From Streptomyces sp. CBMA29 (GTDB taxonomy: Bacteria > Actinomycetota > Actinomycetes > Streptomycetales > Streptomycetaceae): a DNA stretch of 64,000 nt. The position numbers and the translations under genes are program-made. Below are positions 52,602 to 60,138 of the stretch, piece by piece. Numbering within the stretch: the stretch's first letter is position 1; the number at the start of each line of letters is the position of its first letter. A model generated the notes under the pieces. It was not told where the DNA came from. It searched no databases and was given only the letters and a program-made list of their open reading frames with translations. The stretch is from positions 62,001 through 126,000 of the forward strand of contig NZ_MECL01000224.1 of assembly GCF_014596445.1 (NCBI RefSeq), written 5' to 3'.

Positions 52602-53786
52602 GTGGCGCCGCAGCCGGACGCTGCCCGCGAGGTGGACGCCGAGGCGTCCTCGGCGGGGATACCGGTCGTGCCCGGGGCGCCGCACGCTTCACCCGAGGTG
52701 ACCGCCCCGCGGCCACCGGCGCCGGGAACACCGGCGCCGCCGCCGAGCGAGCTGGTGCCGCCGGGGGCCCTGGTCACCTGGGACGACTCGGCCGAGCCGG
52801 GCCCGCCCGGTGTCCCCGGCGAGCAGGACGAGGGCGGGGAGACGCGGGCGGCGGAGCGTTCCGCCGCGCGGGCCGCCGCGCTCGCCGCCACCGAGGGCTT
52901 CCACCCGCTGCGGATGCGCCCCTACGTCGCCGAGCCGGACGGCGAGGCGGGCGAGACGACCGTACGGCCGCTGCTGGCGCCCGCCGACGGCGGTCCTGAG
53001 ACCGCCGATGTCGGGCTGTTCGCCGCGCTCTACTCCGGCGTGGAGTACGCGCCGCGGGGGGACGCGGAGGCCGGGACTCCCGCCGTGTCCGCCGGAGCGG
53101 CGGCCGGGACCGGGCTGTACCAGGACCGGGGCAGACACCGGCGCCGCAGACGGGGCCTGGTGGTGGCCGCCGCCGCGGTCGCCGCCTCCGCGCTGGCCGC
53201 GGGCGCCGTCGCCGTCACCGGTCAGGTCATGGGCGACGAGCCGCGCACCGACCGGGCACTGCCGCCGGACCGGACGTCCTCCATGCCGGACGTCGAGCTG
53301 CCGACGGAGTCCACCGCCGTCGTGGGCACCGTGGCCGTCGGCGCCCCGCGCCACACCCCCGCGCCGACCACGACCTCCGCCGCCACGCCTGTGGCGCCCG
53401 AGGCAGCCACGCCGTCCCCGTCCCCCTCCACGACGGCCCCCGCCGCCACCGGCTCCTCACCGTCCGCCCCCGCCGCGCCCGCCACCACCGGCTCCTCGCC
53501 GTCCGCCCCCGCCACGCCCGCCGGCCCGACGCCCTCCACGCCCCCCGTCACCCAGACCTCCCCCGCCGCCAAGATCCTCCAGCTCGGCGACACCGGCGCC
53601 GCCGTCTCCGACCTCCAGCAGCGGCTCCGCGACGTGTGGGTCTACCACGGCCGCGTCAACGGCTCCTACGACCAGGGGGTTCGCGAGGCCGTCGCCATGT
53701 TCCAGATCTGGTACGGCGTCCGCGGCGACCCCATCGGCGTCTACGGCCCCCAGACCCGCGCCACCCTCGAACACCAGACCAGCTAG
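52602..53786 (+). CDS. membrane-anchored peptidoglycan-binding protein
   Basis: 394 residues from GTG 52602 with GGGAGG upstream. A long Pro/Ala/Glu-rich cytoplasmic-like N-terminus is followed by RHRRRRRGLVVAAAAVAASALAAGAVAVTG (one membrane helix), a Ser/Thr/Pro linker with two SSPSAP repeats, and a C-terminal PG_binding_1 domain (LQLGDTGAAVSDLQQRL, VNGSYDQGVREAVAMFQ, GVYGPQTRATLE). It probably links the membrane to the wall. Confidence 0.82.
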   Translation: MAPQPDAAREVDAEASSAGIPVVPGAPHASPEVTAPRPPAPGTPAPPPSELVPPGALVTWDDSAEPGPPGVPGEQDEGGETRAAERSAARAAALAATEGFHPLRMRPYVAEPDGEAGETTVRPLLAPADGGPETADVGLFAALYSGVEYAPRGDAEAGTPAVSAGAAAGTGLYQDRGRHRRRRRGLVVAAAAVAASALAAGAVAVTGQVMGDEPRTDRALPPDRTSSMPDVELPTESTAVVGTVAVGAPRHTPAPTTTSAATPVAPEAATPSPSPSTTAPAATGSSPSAPAAPATTGSSPSAPATPAGPTPSTPPVTQTSPAAKILQLGDTGAAVSDLQQRLRDVWVYHGRVNGSYDQGVREAVAMFQIWYGVRGDPIGVYGPQTRATLEHQTS

Positions 53787-53875
53787 CGCCGCTTTACAAG
53801 AGTCGGCACCCCCTCAGCACCCGCACCTCGCCCCCCCGGGGGGGTTCCCTCCGCCGTGGACGGCTCGCCGGTCTT

Positions 53876-53975
53876 TTCAGGGGCGCGGGACTGCATCTGA
53901 TCTGCGCCTGCCGCCACGTGAGCGCGCTCAGCCACGACGGGGCTGCGCCCCGCAGGGGCGCGGGGGGACTTCACC
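53876..53975. repeat. streptomycete intergenic repeat
   Basis: CAGGGGCGCGGGACTGC and, further on, AGGGGCGCGGGG with GCGCTCAGCCACGACGGGGC resemble the sequence inside the glycosyltransferase tail (38.1-38.5 kb) and at 62.7 kb. No gene is supported in 53787-54303; this stretch holds this repeat and the two hairpins listed next. Confidence 0.6.
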
Positions 53976-54011
53976 TAAAGACAAGGTCCACTTTACAGGG
54001 GGAAAGGTGCT

Positions 54012-54046
54012 CTGACCAGGGAAAATGAGACATTCTCCCTGGTCAG
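54012..54046. terminator. symmetrical hairpin
   Basis: CTGACCAGGGA / TCCCTGGTCAG (11 bp) with an inner AATG/CATT pair. No T-run follows. It may be a terminator or the end of the foreign island. Confidence 0.5.
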
Positions 54047-54093
54047 TTGGGGTGCGGCCCCGACGGGGTGCGCGTGCGGGCTGGCGGTTGGGC

Positions 54094-54237
54094 GGGGCTT
54101 TGGGCGGGAGCTGCCATGGGGCGAGAGATCGGGGCCCGTAAGCTCGTGCGACTCGGGCAGGCTGTGGACCTGCCCGCAATAGCCCGAAGTGGGCCCCGAT
54201 CTTCGAGGCTCGCCCCATGGTGGCTGCCTAAAGCCCC
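54094..54237. repeat. large nested inverted repeat (structured element)
   Basis: Four paired blocks in order: GGGGCTTT (54094) with AAAGCCCC (54230); CCATGGGGCGAG (54114) with CTCGCCCCATGG (54209); AGATCGGGGCCC (54126) with GGGCCCCGATCT (54191); CGGGCAGG (54154) with CCTGCCCG (54169). The asymmetric bulges suggest a folded RNA or a miniature mobile element. No open frame uses it. Confidence 0.65.
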
Positions 54238-54303
54238 GATCAGCCGCCCATCAGCCATAGCTGCTTGAACCGGTGTGCGGTCTGTCGACGGCAACATCTA
54301 GTG

Positions 54304-54480
54304 CTACAGGCCGAGACGGTAGAAGACCTTCCCCGCCTTCTGCTCGATGCCCAGTGCCTCGTAGAACGCGAGGGCCGGGGGGTTGTCGGTGTCCGCCGTC
54401 CATTCGATCCGGGAGCACGCGGATTCGGCGGCGATCCTCTTCAGTTCGGCCAACAGGGCACGGCCTACGCCGCGACGCTG
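54304..54480 (-). pseudogene. GNAT acetyltransferase, C-terminal fragment
   Basis: QRRGVGRALLAELKRIAAES is the acetyl-CoA loop and NPPALAFYEALGIEQKAGKVFYRLGL the C-terminal strands of a GNAT enzyme. Everything before QRRG is missing; upstream sequence belongs to an unrelated plus-strand frame. It is a remnant cut at about 54475. Confidence 0.7.
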
Positions 54481-54744
54481 AGCGCTCTGCTGACGGGTCT
54501 GGGGGTTCCTGAGGAGGTGTTCCGGGTGGCGGCGGGGACGGCTGTCGAGGGTTCGGGCAGCGTGCGGTTCAAGGGGTCGCCGGAACTGGTCCGTTGGATC
54601 ACGTGGGTACTGACGCACGTGGATATGGGGACGATCCCGGATTCGCCGTACTGCCCGTTGCGCGGGAAGCGGTCGTTAGATGTCCGTGACTCTGCGGTCC
54701 GCGTGGAGGCGCAGTTGACGGCGTCCTTTCCTGGGCACTCCTGA
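54475..54744 (+). pseudogene. 3' part of an unknown gene, 5' end lost
   Basis: The frame AATLSALLTGLGVPEEVFRVAAGTAVEG to EAQLTASFPGHS has normal streptomycete codon use but no start of its own; the open frame upstream is antisense to the GNAT fragment. It ends 17 bases before the 54762 gene, suggesting an old operon truncated at the same breakpoint. Confidence 0.45.
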
Positions 54745-54761
54745 GCGGGGAGACTTGAGCG

Positions 54762-54947
54762 ATGAGGCGGAAGACGGTCGGCGCGGCGTGGCGTACCCAG
54801 GGCGGACGCGGCAAGGTCCGGATCGAAGAGGATGAGCGCGGCGGCCATTGGGTGACATGTTCCGGCTGCAAGCTGGACGCGTTCGCTCCTGGGATCACTC
54901 CCGCGAAGTTCGCCGCGCGAGATCACGCGAAGACGTGTACGCGGTGA
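54762..54947 (+). CDS. small Cys-containing protein of unknown function
   Basis: 61 residues with GGGGAG upstream. The part HWVTCSGCKLDAF with AARDHAKTCTR could bind a metal through CxxC and C-terminal His/Cys. Similar small proteins are common in actinomycete mobile elements; no function is known. Confidence 0.6.
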   Translation: MRRKTVGAAWRTQGGRGKVRIEEDERGGHWVTCSGCKLDAFAPGITPAKFAARDHAKTCTR

Positions 54948-55357
54948 CGTGTGCACGTGAAATGGGCCCCCTGGCCGGCGAGGCGCAGGAGGCTTTGTGC
55001 TGTTCAGGGGGCTGCGGGCTCGTGCGGGCGGGTGCCGCTCCGGACGGGACCGGCCGTCAGGTCGCATGCTCGGCCGGAGGGCGGCAGAGCCGCCCGGCGC
55101 GCCGCAGGCGCGCCCTTGAGGAAGTAAAGAAGATCTAGACCGCCATCCCTAGGCGGCGGTATGCCCCAGGGAGGCAAGCCGCCGCGGTATCGCGAGGCCT
55201 GGCAGCCGTGCATCTGCTCGGTCGGCAGGGCCAGTGCCGGGCTCTACAGCACACAGGCTGCGGGCAGGTGACTAGCTGGCGCGACCGGCGGCGACGCGGC
55301 GGACTATGACCGCGCCCTACTTCGCGTCTGTCAGATCAACCCTCTAGGCTGCACCCT
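54948..55357. other. gap before the restriction-modification genes
   Basis: GC-rich, with several short inverted repeats (for example CCGCC/GGCGG near 55142-55157, and paired GC-rich arms at 55075-55120). No coding frame is convincing. G+C drops sharply near 55320, where the foreign genes begin. Confidence 0.4.
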
Positions 55358-56464
55358 GTGGTTCCACAGGTAGAAACGGTAGAGATGGCACTAAGTGCAA
55401 CGCCCGAGCAGAATGAAGCCTCAACCGATAGTGATCGGGTCCAGGTGCACCACGGTGACGCCTATGACCTGATGGCGACGCTTCCACCTGAATCCATCGA
55501 TCTGCTGATCACTTCGCCACCGTATTGGGGACTGCGCAGCTACGGTCAAGAGCACAACGAAAGCATCCTCAAGGATTGGCTAGCGGAAGACGCTACCAGG
55601 GACCAACTCAACGTCCCCTCTTATGAGTGGTACCGCGAGCACGGCGGCGTCCTAGGCCTGGAGCCGATGCCGGAGTGGTATATCAGTCATCTCGTTGAAA
55701 TCTTGCAACGCGGAGCGCACGCTCTCAAATCGCGCGGCAGCATGTGGATCAACGTGGGAGACACGTACTTCGCGCGTTGGTCGAGCATCCGCCACGACGG
55801 GCGCCAAGGGCTAGGTGACAATCCTCGTTCTCGGCGAAGGACGCCCATGGGCGGCTACCGGCAAGAGAAGCAGCTACTGCTCATCCCGACCCGTTTCGCC
55901 ATCGCCATGCAAGATCGTAGGTGGATCTTGCGCAATGACCTTATCTGGCATAAGCCAAATGTGCCGCCTCGCCCTGAGAAGGATCGACTCAGGCTCGCTC
56001 ACGAGCACTTCTTTCATTTCGTTAAACGCCCCAAGGAAGGCCGCGCCAAGTATTACTATGATATTGAGCAAGCAGAACCTGGAGCACGCGACGTCGTGTA
56101 CTACGACTTCGAAATGCTGGGTGACGAAGAGGAAAGCTCGTACTATGACTATCAGGAAGTCGAGGACGACGCATACGATGTGGTGATGACCCGAGTACGC
56201 TCGGGCTCAGATGGCCACTCTGCAACGTTCCCGATCGATCTCATCACACCTCGAATTCTCAGTTCATGCCCGCCTGGTGGGACTTTGCTCGATCCTTTTT
56301 GTGGTACGGGTCGCTCGCTCACCGTTGCCGCTTCGTCAGGCCGCAAGGCAATCGGTTTTGAACTTCAAAAAGAGTTCCACGCAGCGGCATCCAAGAATGC
56401 GGATGAAGCGGTGGGACAGCTCGCATTTGACCTTAACAACGAGACTGAGGGGATGGAGCCTTAA
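55358..56464 (+). CDS. DNA methyltransferase, N4-cytosine/N6-adenine type
   Basis: 368 residues from GTG 55358; ATG 55385 is an alternative. The catalytic motif TSPPYWGLR is at residues 52-60 and the SAM motif DPFCGTG at 312-318, so the order is that of the beta class. SPPY favours N4-cytosine. Between them lies an unusual acidic, Tyr-rich segment (VYYDFEMLGDEEESSYYDYQ). The next gene is a NotI-like endonuclease, so this is the protecting methylase. Base composition is clearly less GC-rich than the flanks, a sign of transfer. Confidence 0.88.
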   Translation: MVPQVETVEMALSATPEQNEASTDSDRVQVHHGDAYDLMATLPPESIDLLITSPPYWGLRSYGQEHNESILKDWLAEDATRDQLNVPSYEWYREHGGVLGLEPMPEWYISHLVEILQRGAHALKSRGSMWINVGDTYFARWSSIRHDGRQGLGDNPRSRRRTPMGGYRQEKQLLLIPTRFAIAMQDRRWILRNDLIWHKPNVPPRPEKDRLRLAHEHFFHFVKRPKEGRAKYYYDIEQAEPGARDVVYYDFEMLGDEEESSYYDYQEVEDDAYDVVMTRVRSGSDGHSATFPIDLITPRILSSCPPGGTLLDPFCGTGRSLTVAASSGRKAIGFELQKEFHAAASKNADEAVGQLAFDLNNETEGMEP

Positions 56465-57619
56465 GTGCCAAGAGGCGGCGCAAAGGCAAAGAAGGAGCCG
56501 AACAATTTTATTGCAGAGTGGTTTGGTCACAGAGTCTATCCGGTGACAGCGGAGAGTCCCGAAAGCCTTAGTGACCAAGAAGCCGAACGGTGTCCCTTCC
56601 TGACCGAAGCAACGGGGAAGCACGCTAAATGCGTCAAGCGCGTTAACTCAAAGGGCGTTTGCACTATCAGCAGCACGAGCAATGGCCAGCGTCAAGATTG
56701 GCTCGCGTGCCCGTTTCGCGCTCTCGACGTCCCGATGCTGCACGACGCGGCCCACAGGCTGTTCGGCCTTGAGGTTGGCACTGACGTCAGCATCATTGCA
56801 GTGCCGGTCTTGGAGCGGAAGGAAGTAGCCGAGGATCTTCGGGCGCGCGTCGTCTGCGGTAAGCCTACGATCGTCTATTTTCAAAACAAGCTGGGCGGCG
56901 AAATCTCAATCAGAGAGACTGATCGGTCGCCGGAATTCTCGTTCGATGCAACTATGATTGAACTGGTCCCGGATGCCAGCGGTGCAGTTTCTATTGGGCG
57001 TTACGGAATCTTCGAAATCCAGACCATGGATTTTCACGGAACCTACGCCAAGGCCGTGGCGAACCTGAGGAGCGCAAGACATATGCACAAGGGAGAGTTC
57101 GGCGACTCGCTGTCCTCTCACCCGCAGTGGCTGTCAGAAAAGGTTGAAGGCCCGAATATTGCAAACGCCTTCAAACGTACGTTCTATCAGATGATGTTTA
57201 AGTTCCAGATCGGGGCGCATGACGCTTCTGCTGGTTGCATTCTTGCTATCCCCAAGGCAGTTTGGGATAGCTGGCAGAAGCATCTCGGACGTCCAGAGCT
57301 AGCAGAGTATTCCGACGGCACCTGGCGCCTGCTGCAAGCGGGGCAGGAGCCAGTAGAAAACCCGCCAGCTTGGATCTATGTTTTCGATACTGAACTATCG
57401 GCTTCGGAAACACCGAATCGCTTGAAGCTGTGGCGGGTCATTGGAACGGATGCGGCAACTTTGAGTCACTATACTCTCGATGTTGCTCCCCAAGCAGCGC
57501 TCGAAGCAGGTGGATCCGTCGATAGGCTTAGGACCTCAATAACTGTCCGGCTTTCGAAGTACCTGCCCGAACTGCGGCCTCCAAAGAAATCCGCGAAGAA
57601 GAAGCCAGTCGTTAGCTAG
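56465..57619 (+). CDS. NotI-family type II restriction endonuclease
   Basis: 384 residues, start one base after the methylase stop. It aligns by eye with NotI along its length: NFIAEWFGHRVYP, RCPFLTEATGKHAKC, GVCTISSTSNG, DWLACPFRALD, YFQNKLGGEISI, SPEFSFDATM, YGIFEIQTMDFHG and NAFKRTFYQMMFKF. Cys43, Cys56, Cys66 and Cys82 correspond to the iron-binding cysteines of NotI; Glu146, Asp161, Glu184 and Gln186 to its catalytic residues. An 8-base GC-rich target such as that of NotI is possible but unproven. Low G+C relative to the host. Confidence 0.88.
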   Translation: MPRGGAKAKKEPNNFIAEWFGHRVYPVTAESPESLSDQEAERCPFLTEATGKHAKCVKRVNSKGVCTISSTSNGQRQDWLACPFRALDVPMLHDAAHRLFGLEVGTDVSIIAVPVLERKEVAEDLRARVVCGKPTIVYFQNKLGGEISIRETDRSPEFSFDATMIELVPDASGAVSIGRYGIFEIQTMDFHGTYAKAVANLRSARHMHKGEFGDSLSSHPQWLSEKVEGPNIANAFKRTFYQMMFKFQIGAHDASAGCILAIPKAVWDSWQKHLGRPELAEYSDGTWRLLQAGQEPVENPPAWIYVFDTELSASETPNRLKLWRVIGTDAATLSHYTLDVAPQAALEAGGSVDRLRTSITVRLSKYLPELRPPKKSAKKKPVVS

Positions 57620-57641
57620 ACCTTTCCTTGTAGCAGCGCTT

Positions 57642-58406
57642 TCAACGCTGAGCCGCTGACACTCTGTTCGCGGTGACGTGGTACGTCAGTTGCGTGCGTT
57701 CGGCGCTGGCGGTGAGGGTTTCGAGGAATTGCGCGCCTCCAGTGTCGGAGTGGGTTGCGCGGTGGGTTTCGAGGAGCCATGCGGTGTCGGTGATGCGGAG
57801 GGTAGAGCGGTCGTCGGGGGTGGATCGGCGGGCGGTGATGTATTCGTGCCAGGTCAGGGTGTGGCCTGCGGCGGTGAGCAGAGCGTAGATCTCGTTCGGC
57901 TCGGTGGCGGGGTTCTCCTGCAACCGAGGCTGCTGGGCGGCGAGTTCGAACGGGATGAGAGTGCGGTGCTGGGCGCGGAGTCCGGTGGTGGGGTCGACCA
58001 GTAGGTGGTGGACGGCGAAGGCTGCTTCGTCTTCGTGGCCGATGAGTTCGGCTTCGGCAGCGGTGATGTGGGTGTGGGTGGTGTGGGGGTCTTCGGCGTG
58101 GGTGAACTGGGCCTCGTAGGCGAAGAACTGCTCCCCGCGGCGGGTGATCGTCTGGTCGATGTCGGCGCGCGGGGTGGGCTGGCGGACGAGTGAGCCCTTG
58201 CCGCGCTGGCTCTCCACCAGTCCCATCGACCGGAGTTCGGCGACGGCGGCGCGGGCGGTGGGCCGACTGATGGTGAAGGCGTTCATCAGGTCGGTTTCGC
58301 TGGGGAGCATGCTGCCGGGCGGGTACTGGCCCTGGCTGATCTGCTCGGCGAGTCTGGTGGCTACGGCCTCGTAGAGGTGTACGGCTTTGGCGGTCTCGTC
58401 TGGCAT
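57642..58406 (-). CDS. GntR-family regulator (KorSA-like)
   Basis: 254 residues. The winged helix is LAEQISQGQYPPGSMLPSETDLMNAFTISRPTARAAVAELRSMGLVESQRGKGSLV; the rest is a UTRA ligand domain. Such regulators control transfer and replication genes of AICEs. It is divergent from the element's small genes; the intervening 200 bases hold a perfect palindrome. Confidence 0.87.
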   Translation of the reverse strand: MPDETAKAVHLYEAVATRLAEQISQGQYPPGSMLPSETDLMNAFTISRPTARAAVAELRSMGLVESQRGKGSLVRQPTPRADIDQTITRRGEQFFAYEAQFTHAEDPHTTHTHITAAEAELIGHEDEAAFAVHHLLVDPTTGLRAQHRTLIPFELAAQQPRLQENPATEPNEIYALLTAAGHTLTWHEYITARRSTPDDRSTLRITDTAWLLETHRATHSDTGGAQFLETLTASAERTQLTYHVTANRVSAAQR

Positions 58407-58552
58407 GCGAACTGGCCTCCCATTATCCCCGTGTCGTCGGGCTGTCAGTGGGTCGTACTACGTGCATGTCTACCCAATCAGTTGTCAGGATAAGTGCTTG
58501 CCTCTGGTCGTAAAGCGGCGCACTCTCGCAACCTATTAGGACAAGTATCTAA

Positions 58553-58568
58553 CCGGACAGGTGTCCGG
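58553..58568. promoter_or_regulatory. palindrome upstream of the AICE genes
   Basis: CCGGACA-GG-TGTCCGG is perfect over 7+7 bases. Two related direct motifs, GGATAAGTG (58491) and GGACAAGTA (58539), are nearby and could be GntR sites. Confidence 0.5.
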
Positions 58569-58604
58569 TGCTTGTCGTGACCGACGGAGAGGGTGCGTAC
58601 GCCT

Positions 58605-58995
58605 ATGCAATCCATCCCGGTGGATAGGGCGCGGCTGAGGGCGATCTTGTGTGTGGTCCCCCCGGAGCCTCGCGTGAATCCGGAGACGGGTCAGATCCGC
58701 GTGGACCGGGACGGCAACACGATCTACGTCGTGGGGCTGGTCATCCGGCAGGCGGAAGGACGGAAAGCGGACACCGTTGAAGTGGCCGTGCCTGGTCAGC
58801 CACGCGGGCTGGACGCGGGGGCTGCGCGTGGAAGTCAGGGATCTCACGGCGGTCCAGTGGCAGATGAGCGACCGGTCCGGTATCTCGTTCAGGGCGACGG
58901 CGATCACTCCTGCGCCGGAGTCGGGGCCTTCGGTGTCGACTCCGGCCGCGCCTGCTGCGGGCAAGGCCAAGGCTGGTCCTGGGGGTGAGGGGTGA
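58605..58995 (+). pseudogene. AICE-associated conserved gene, frameshifted
   Basis: The first frame reads MQSIPVDRARLRAILCVVPP to VEVAVPGQPRGL; the homology continues in another frame as LRVEVRDLTAVQWQMSDRSG to GPGGEG, stopping at 58995. The break coincides with a run of five G (58817-58821). A true mutation or a sequencing error would look the same. Related genes are common between the regulator and transfer gene of streptomycete AICEs. Confidence 0.6.
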
Positions 58996-59204
58996 TGGCG
59001 GGTACGTGGCTGGATCTGATGGACAGGCTGACGCACCTGGGGTCGATCGGTGACGTGTTGACGGTGGCGGAGCTGGACCCGGCCACGCGCCGGTTGTCGC
59101 TGCTGCGGGTGGCGCGGGGCTGCGATGAGGCGGCTTCGGCGGCGCGGCTGCTGGTGGAGACCGAAACGACCAACGCTGCGGGGACGATGGGCGGAAGTGA
59201 GTGA
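58995..59204 (+). CDS. small AICE protein of unknown function
   Basis: 69 residues from ATG 58995, overlapping the previous stop as TGATG. AGTWLDLMDRLTHLGSIGDV and RLLVETETTN are helical. No domain is recognised; coupling suggests it belongs to the transfer operon. Confidence 0.6.
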   Translation: MAGTWLDLMDRLTHLGSIGDVLTVAELDPATRRLSLLRVARGCDEAASAARLLVETETTNAAGTMGGSE

Positions 59205-59411
59205 GGCGGGGGCTGAGTTGGCCGGCTGGGCCGTGATCTGGATGCGCTGGCCGGGGCCGGGATTTTCCTGGAAGTGGCCGGGCATGACGCGCAGTTCGTT
59301 GCAGTGATGCTGCGCCTGATCGTGCGGCATGGGGAGTTCACGGCTGAGCGGGCGCGGCTGTTGCTGGCGACGGAATACGCCCCGCCTTCGGGATCGGATG
59401 GTGGTTCGTGA
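59197..59411 (+). pseudogene. small AICE gene, frameshifted
   Basis: GTG 59197 begins MSEAGAELAG; a shift near 59220-59235 is needed to reach the well-coded frame RDLDALAGAGIFLEVAGHDA to APPSGSDGGS, which stops at 59411. The second frame has no start of its own. Confidence 0.5.
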
Positions 59412-59839
59412 TGCCGTGGAAACTGATCATCTGGTTGATATCGGCGGCGTTGTGCGTGGTGCTTCTCATGCAGCCGGTGTGGGAGTGTCCGTTGCCGCGC
59501 TGGCTGGGCGGGATCACGTGGGGCTGGGCGCTGGGTGGGTTTCCGCTGACGGTCGGGCGGATGGTGACGACGTGGCGGCGGTTGTGCATTGCCACGGATC
59601 TGGCGGTGACCAACCGGCCGCGCCATGCGGTGATCGCGGGTGACCTGATGGTCAGCGGGAGTCCGTTGCGTCCTTCGGTTCCGCGTCTGGGGTTGCCACG
59701 GTTAACGTGGGCGGGTCTGCGGCTGCGTATCCGGATGCTGCCGGGTCAGACTCCGGCGCTGTATCTGGCGGCGGCCGAAGCGATGGCGCACGACTGGCGG
59801 GTCTACAGGGCTGAGGGTCGGTGTCCTGTGCCTGAGTGA
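59411..59839 (+). pseudogene. N-terminal remnant of a TraB/FtsK-like transfer gene
   Basis: 142 residues from ATG 59411 (TGATG overlap). Two membrane segments (LIIWLISAALCVVLLM and WLGGITWGWALGGFPL) are followed by RMLPGQTPALYLAAAEAMAHDWRVYRAEG, which looks like the region just before the motor domain of AICE TraB proteins. The ATPase domain is absent, so transfer by this element should be lost. A separate small Spd protein is an alternative reading. Confidence 0.55.
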
Positions 59840-59969
59840 GCCTCCGCGCTGCCCGATCTGTGGGCGCCAGCGGGAGTACCGGCGGCGTGGGCGTCTGGTG
59901 CGCTGCCGGTACTGCCGCCGCACCTGGCGCCGTCGTCATCCGCGTTCCCGTAAGCCGCCTCGTCGCTGA
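59832..59969 (+). CDS. possible small zinc-ribbon protein
   Basis: A 45-codon frame reads SEPPRCPICGRQREYRRRGR and LVRCRYCRRTWRRRHPRS, with two CxxC pairs and many Arg, as in zinc ribbons. There is no ATG or GTG start in frame, so it would need CTG 59832 or be a remnant. Confidence 0.4.
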   Translation: MSEPPRCPICGRQREYRRRGRLVRCRYCRRTWRRRHPRSRKPPRR

Positions 59970-59980
59970 GCGTGTCGGCC

Positions 59981-60025
59981 GTACTGGCCGTACTGGCCGT
60001 GCTGGCCGTGCTGGCCGTGCTGGCC
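59981..60025. repeat. 9-base tandem repeat (GTACTGGCC/GTGCTGGCC x5)
   Basis: Five consecutive units upstream of the repSA-like gene. Confidence 0.7.
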
Positions 60026-60081
60026 GGCGGGCGGATTCCGTAATCATCGCAGCTCAACCGCTACGGAAAGGAGGGCTTGTC

Positions 60082-60138
60082 ATGCCGTTCTCGGTCCTGT
60101 CCGCACGGCACGAAAGGGCTCCGCCGTCATGGCTGTGA
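60082..60138 (+). CDS. 18-residue leader peptide overlapping repSA
   Basis: ATG 60082 follows an excellent ribosome site (AAAGGAGGG). The peptide MPFSVLSARHERAPPSWL stops at 60138, ten bases into the next gene, whose own ATG (60129) has no clear site. This is the usual layout of translational coupling. Confidence 0.5.
   Translation: MPFSVLSARHERAPPSWL

Noticed and set aside
59972-60025. CRISPR-like array
   Set aside because: Units are 9 bases with no spacers. No region has repeats of 25-40 bases separated by unique spacers.
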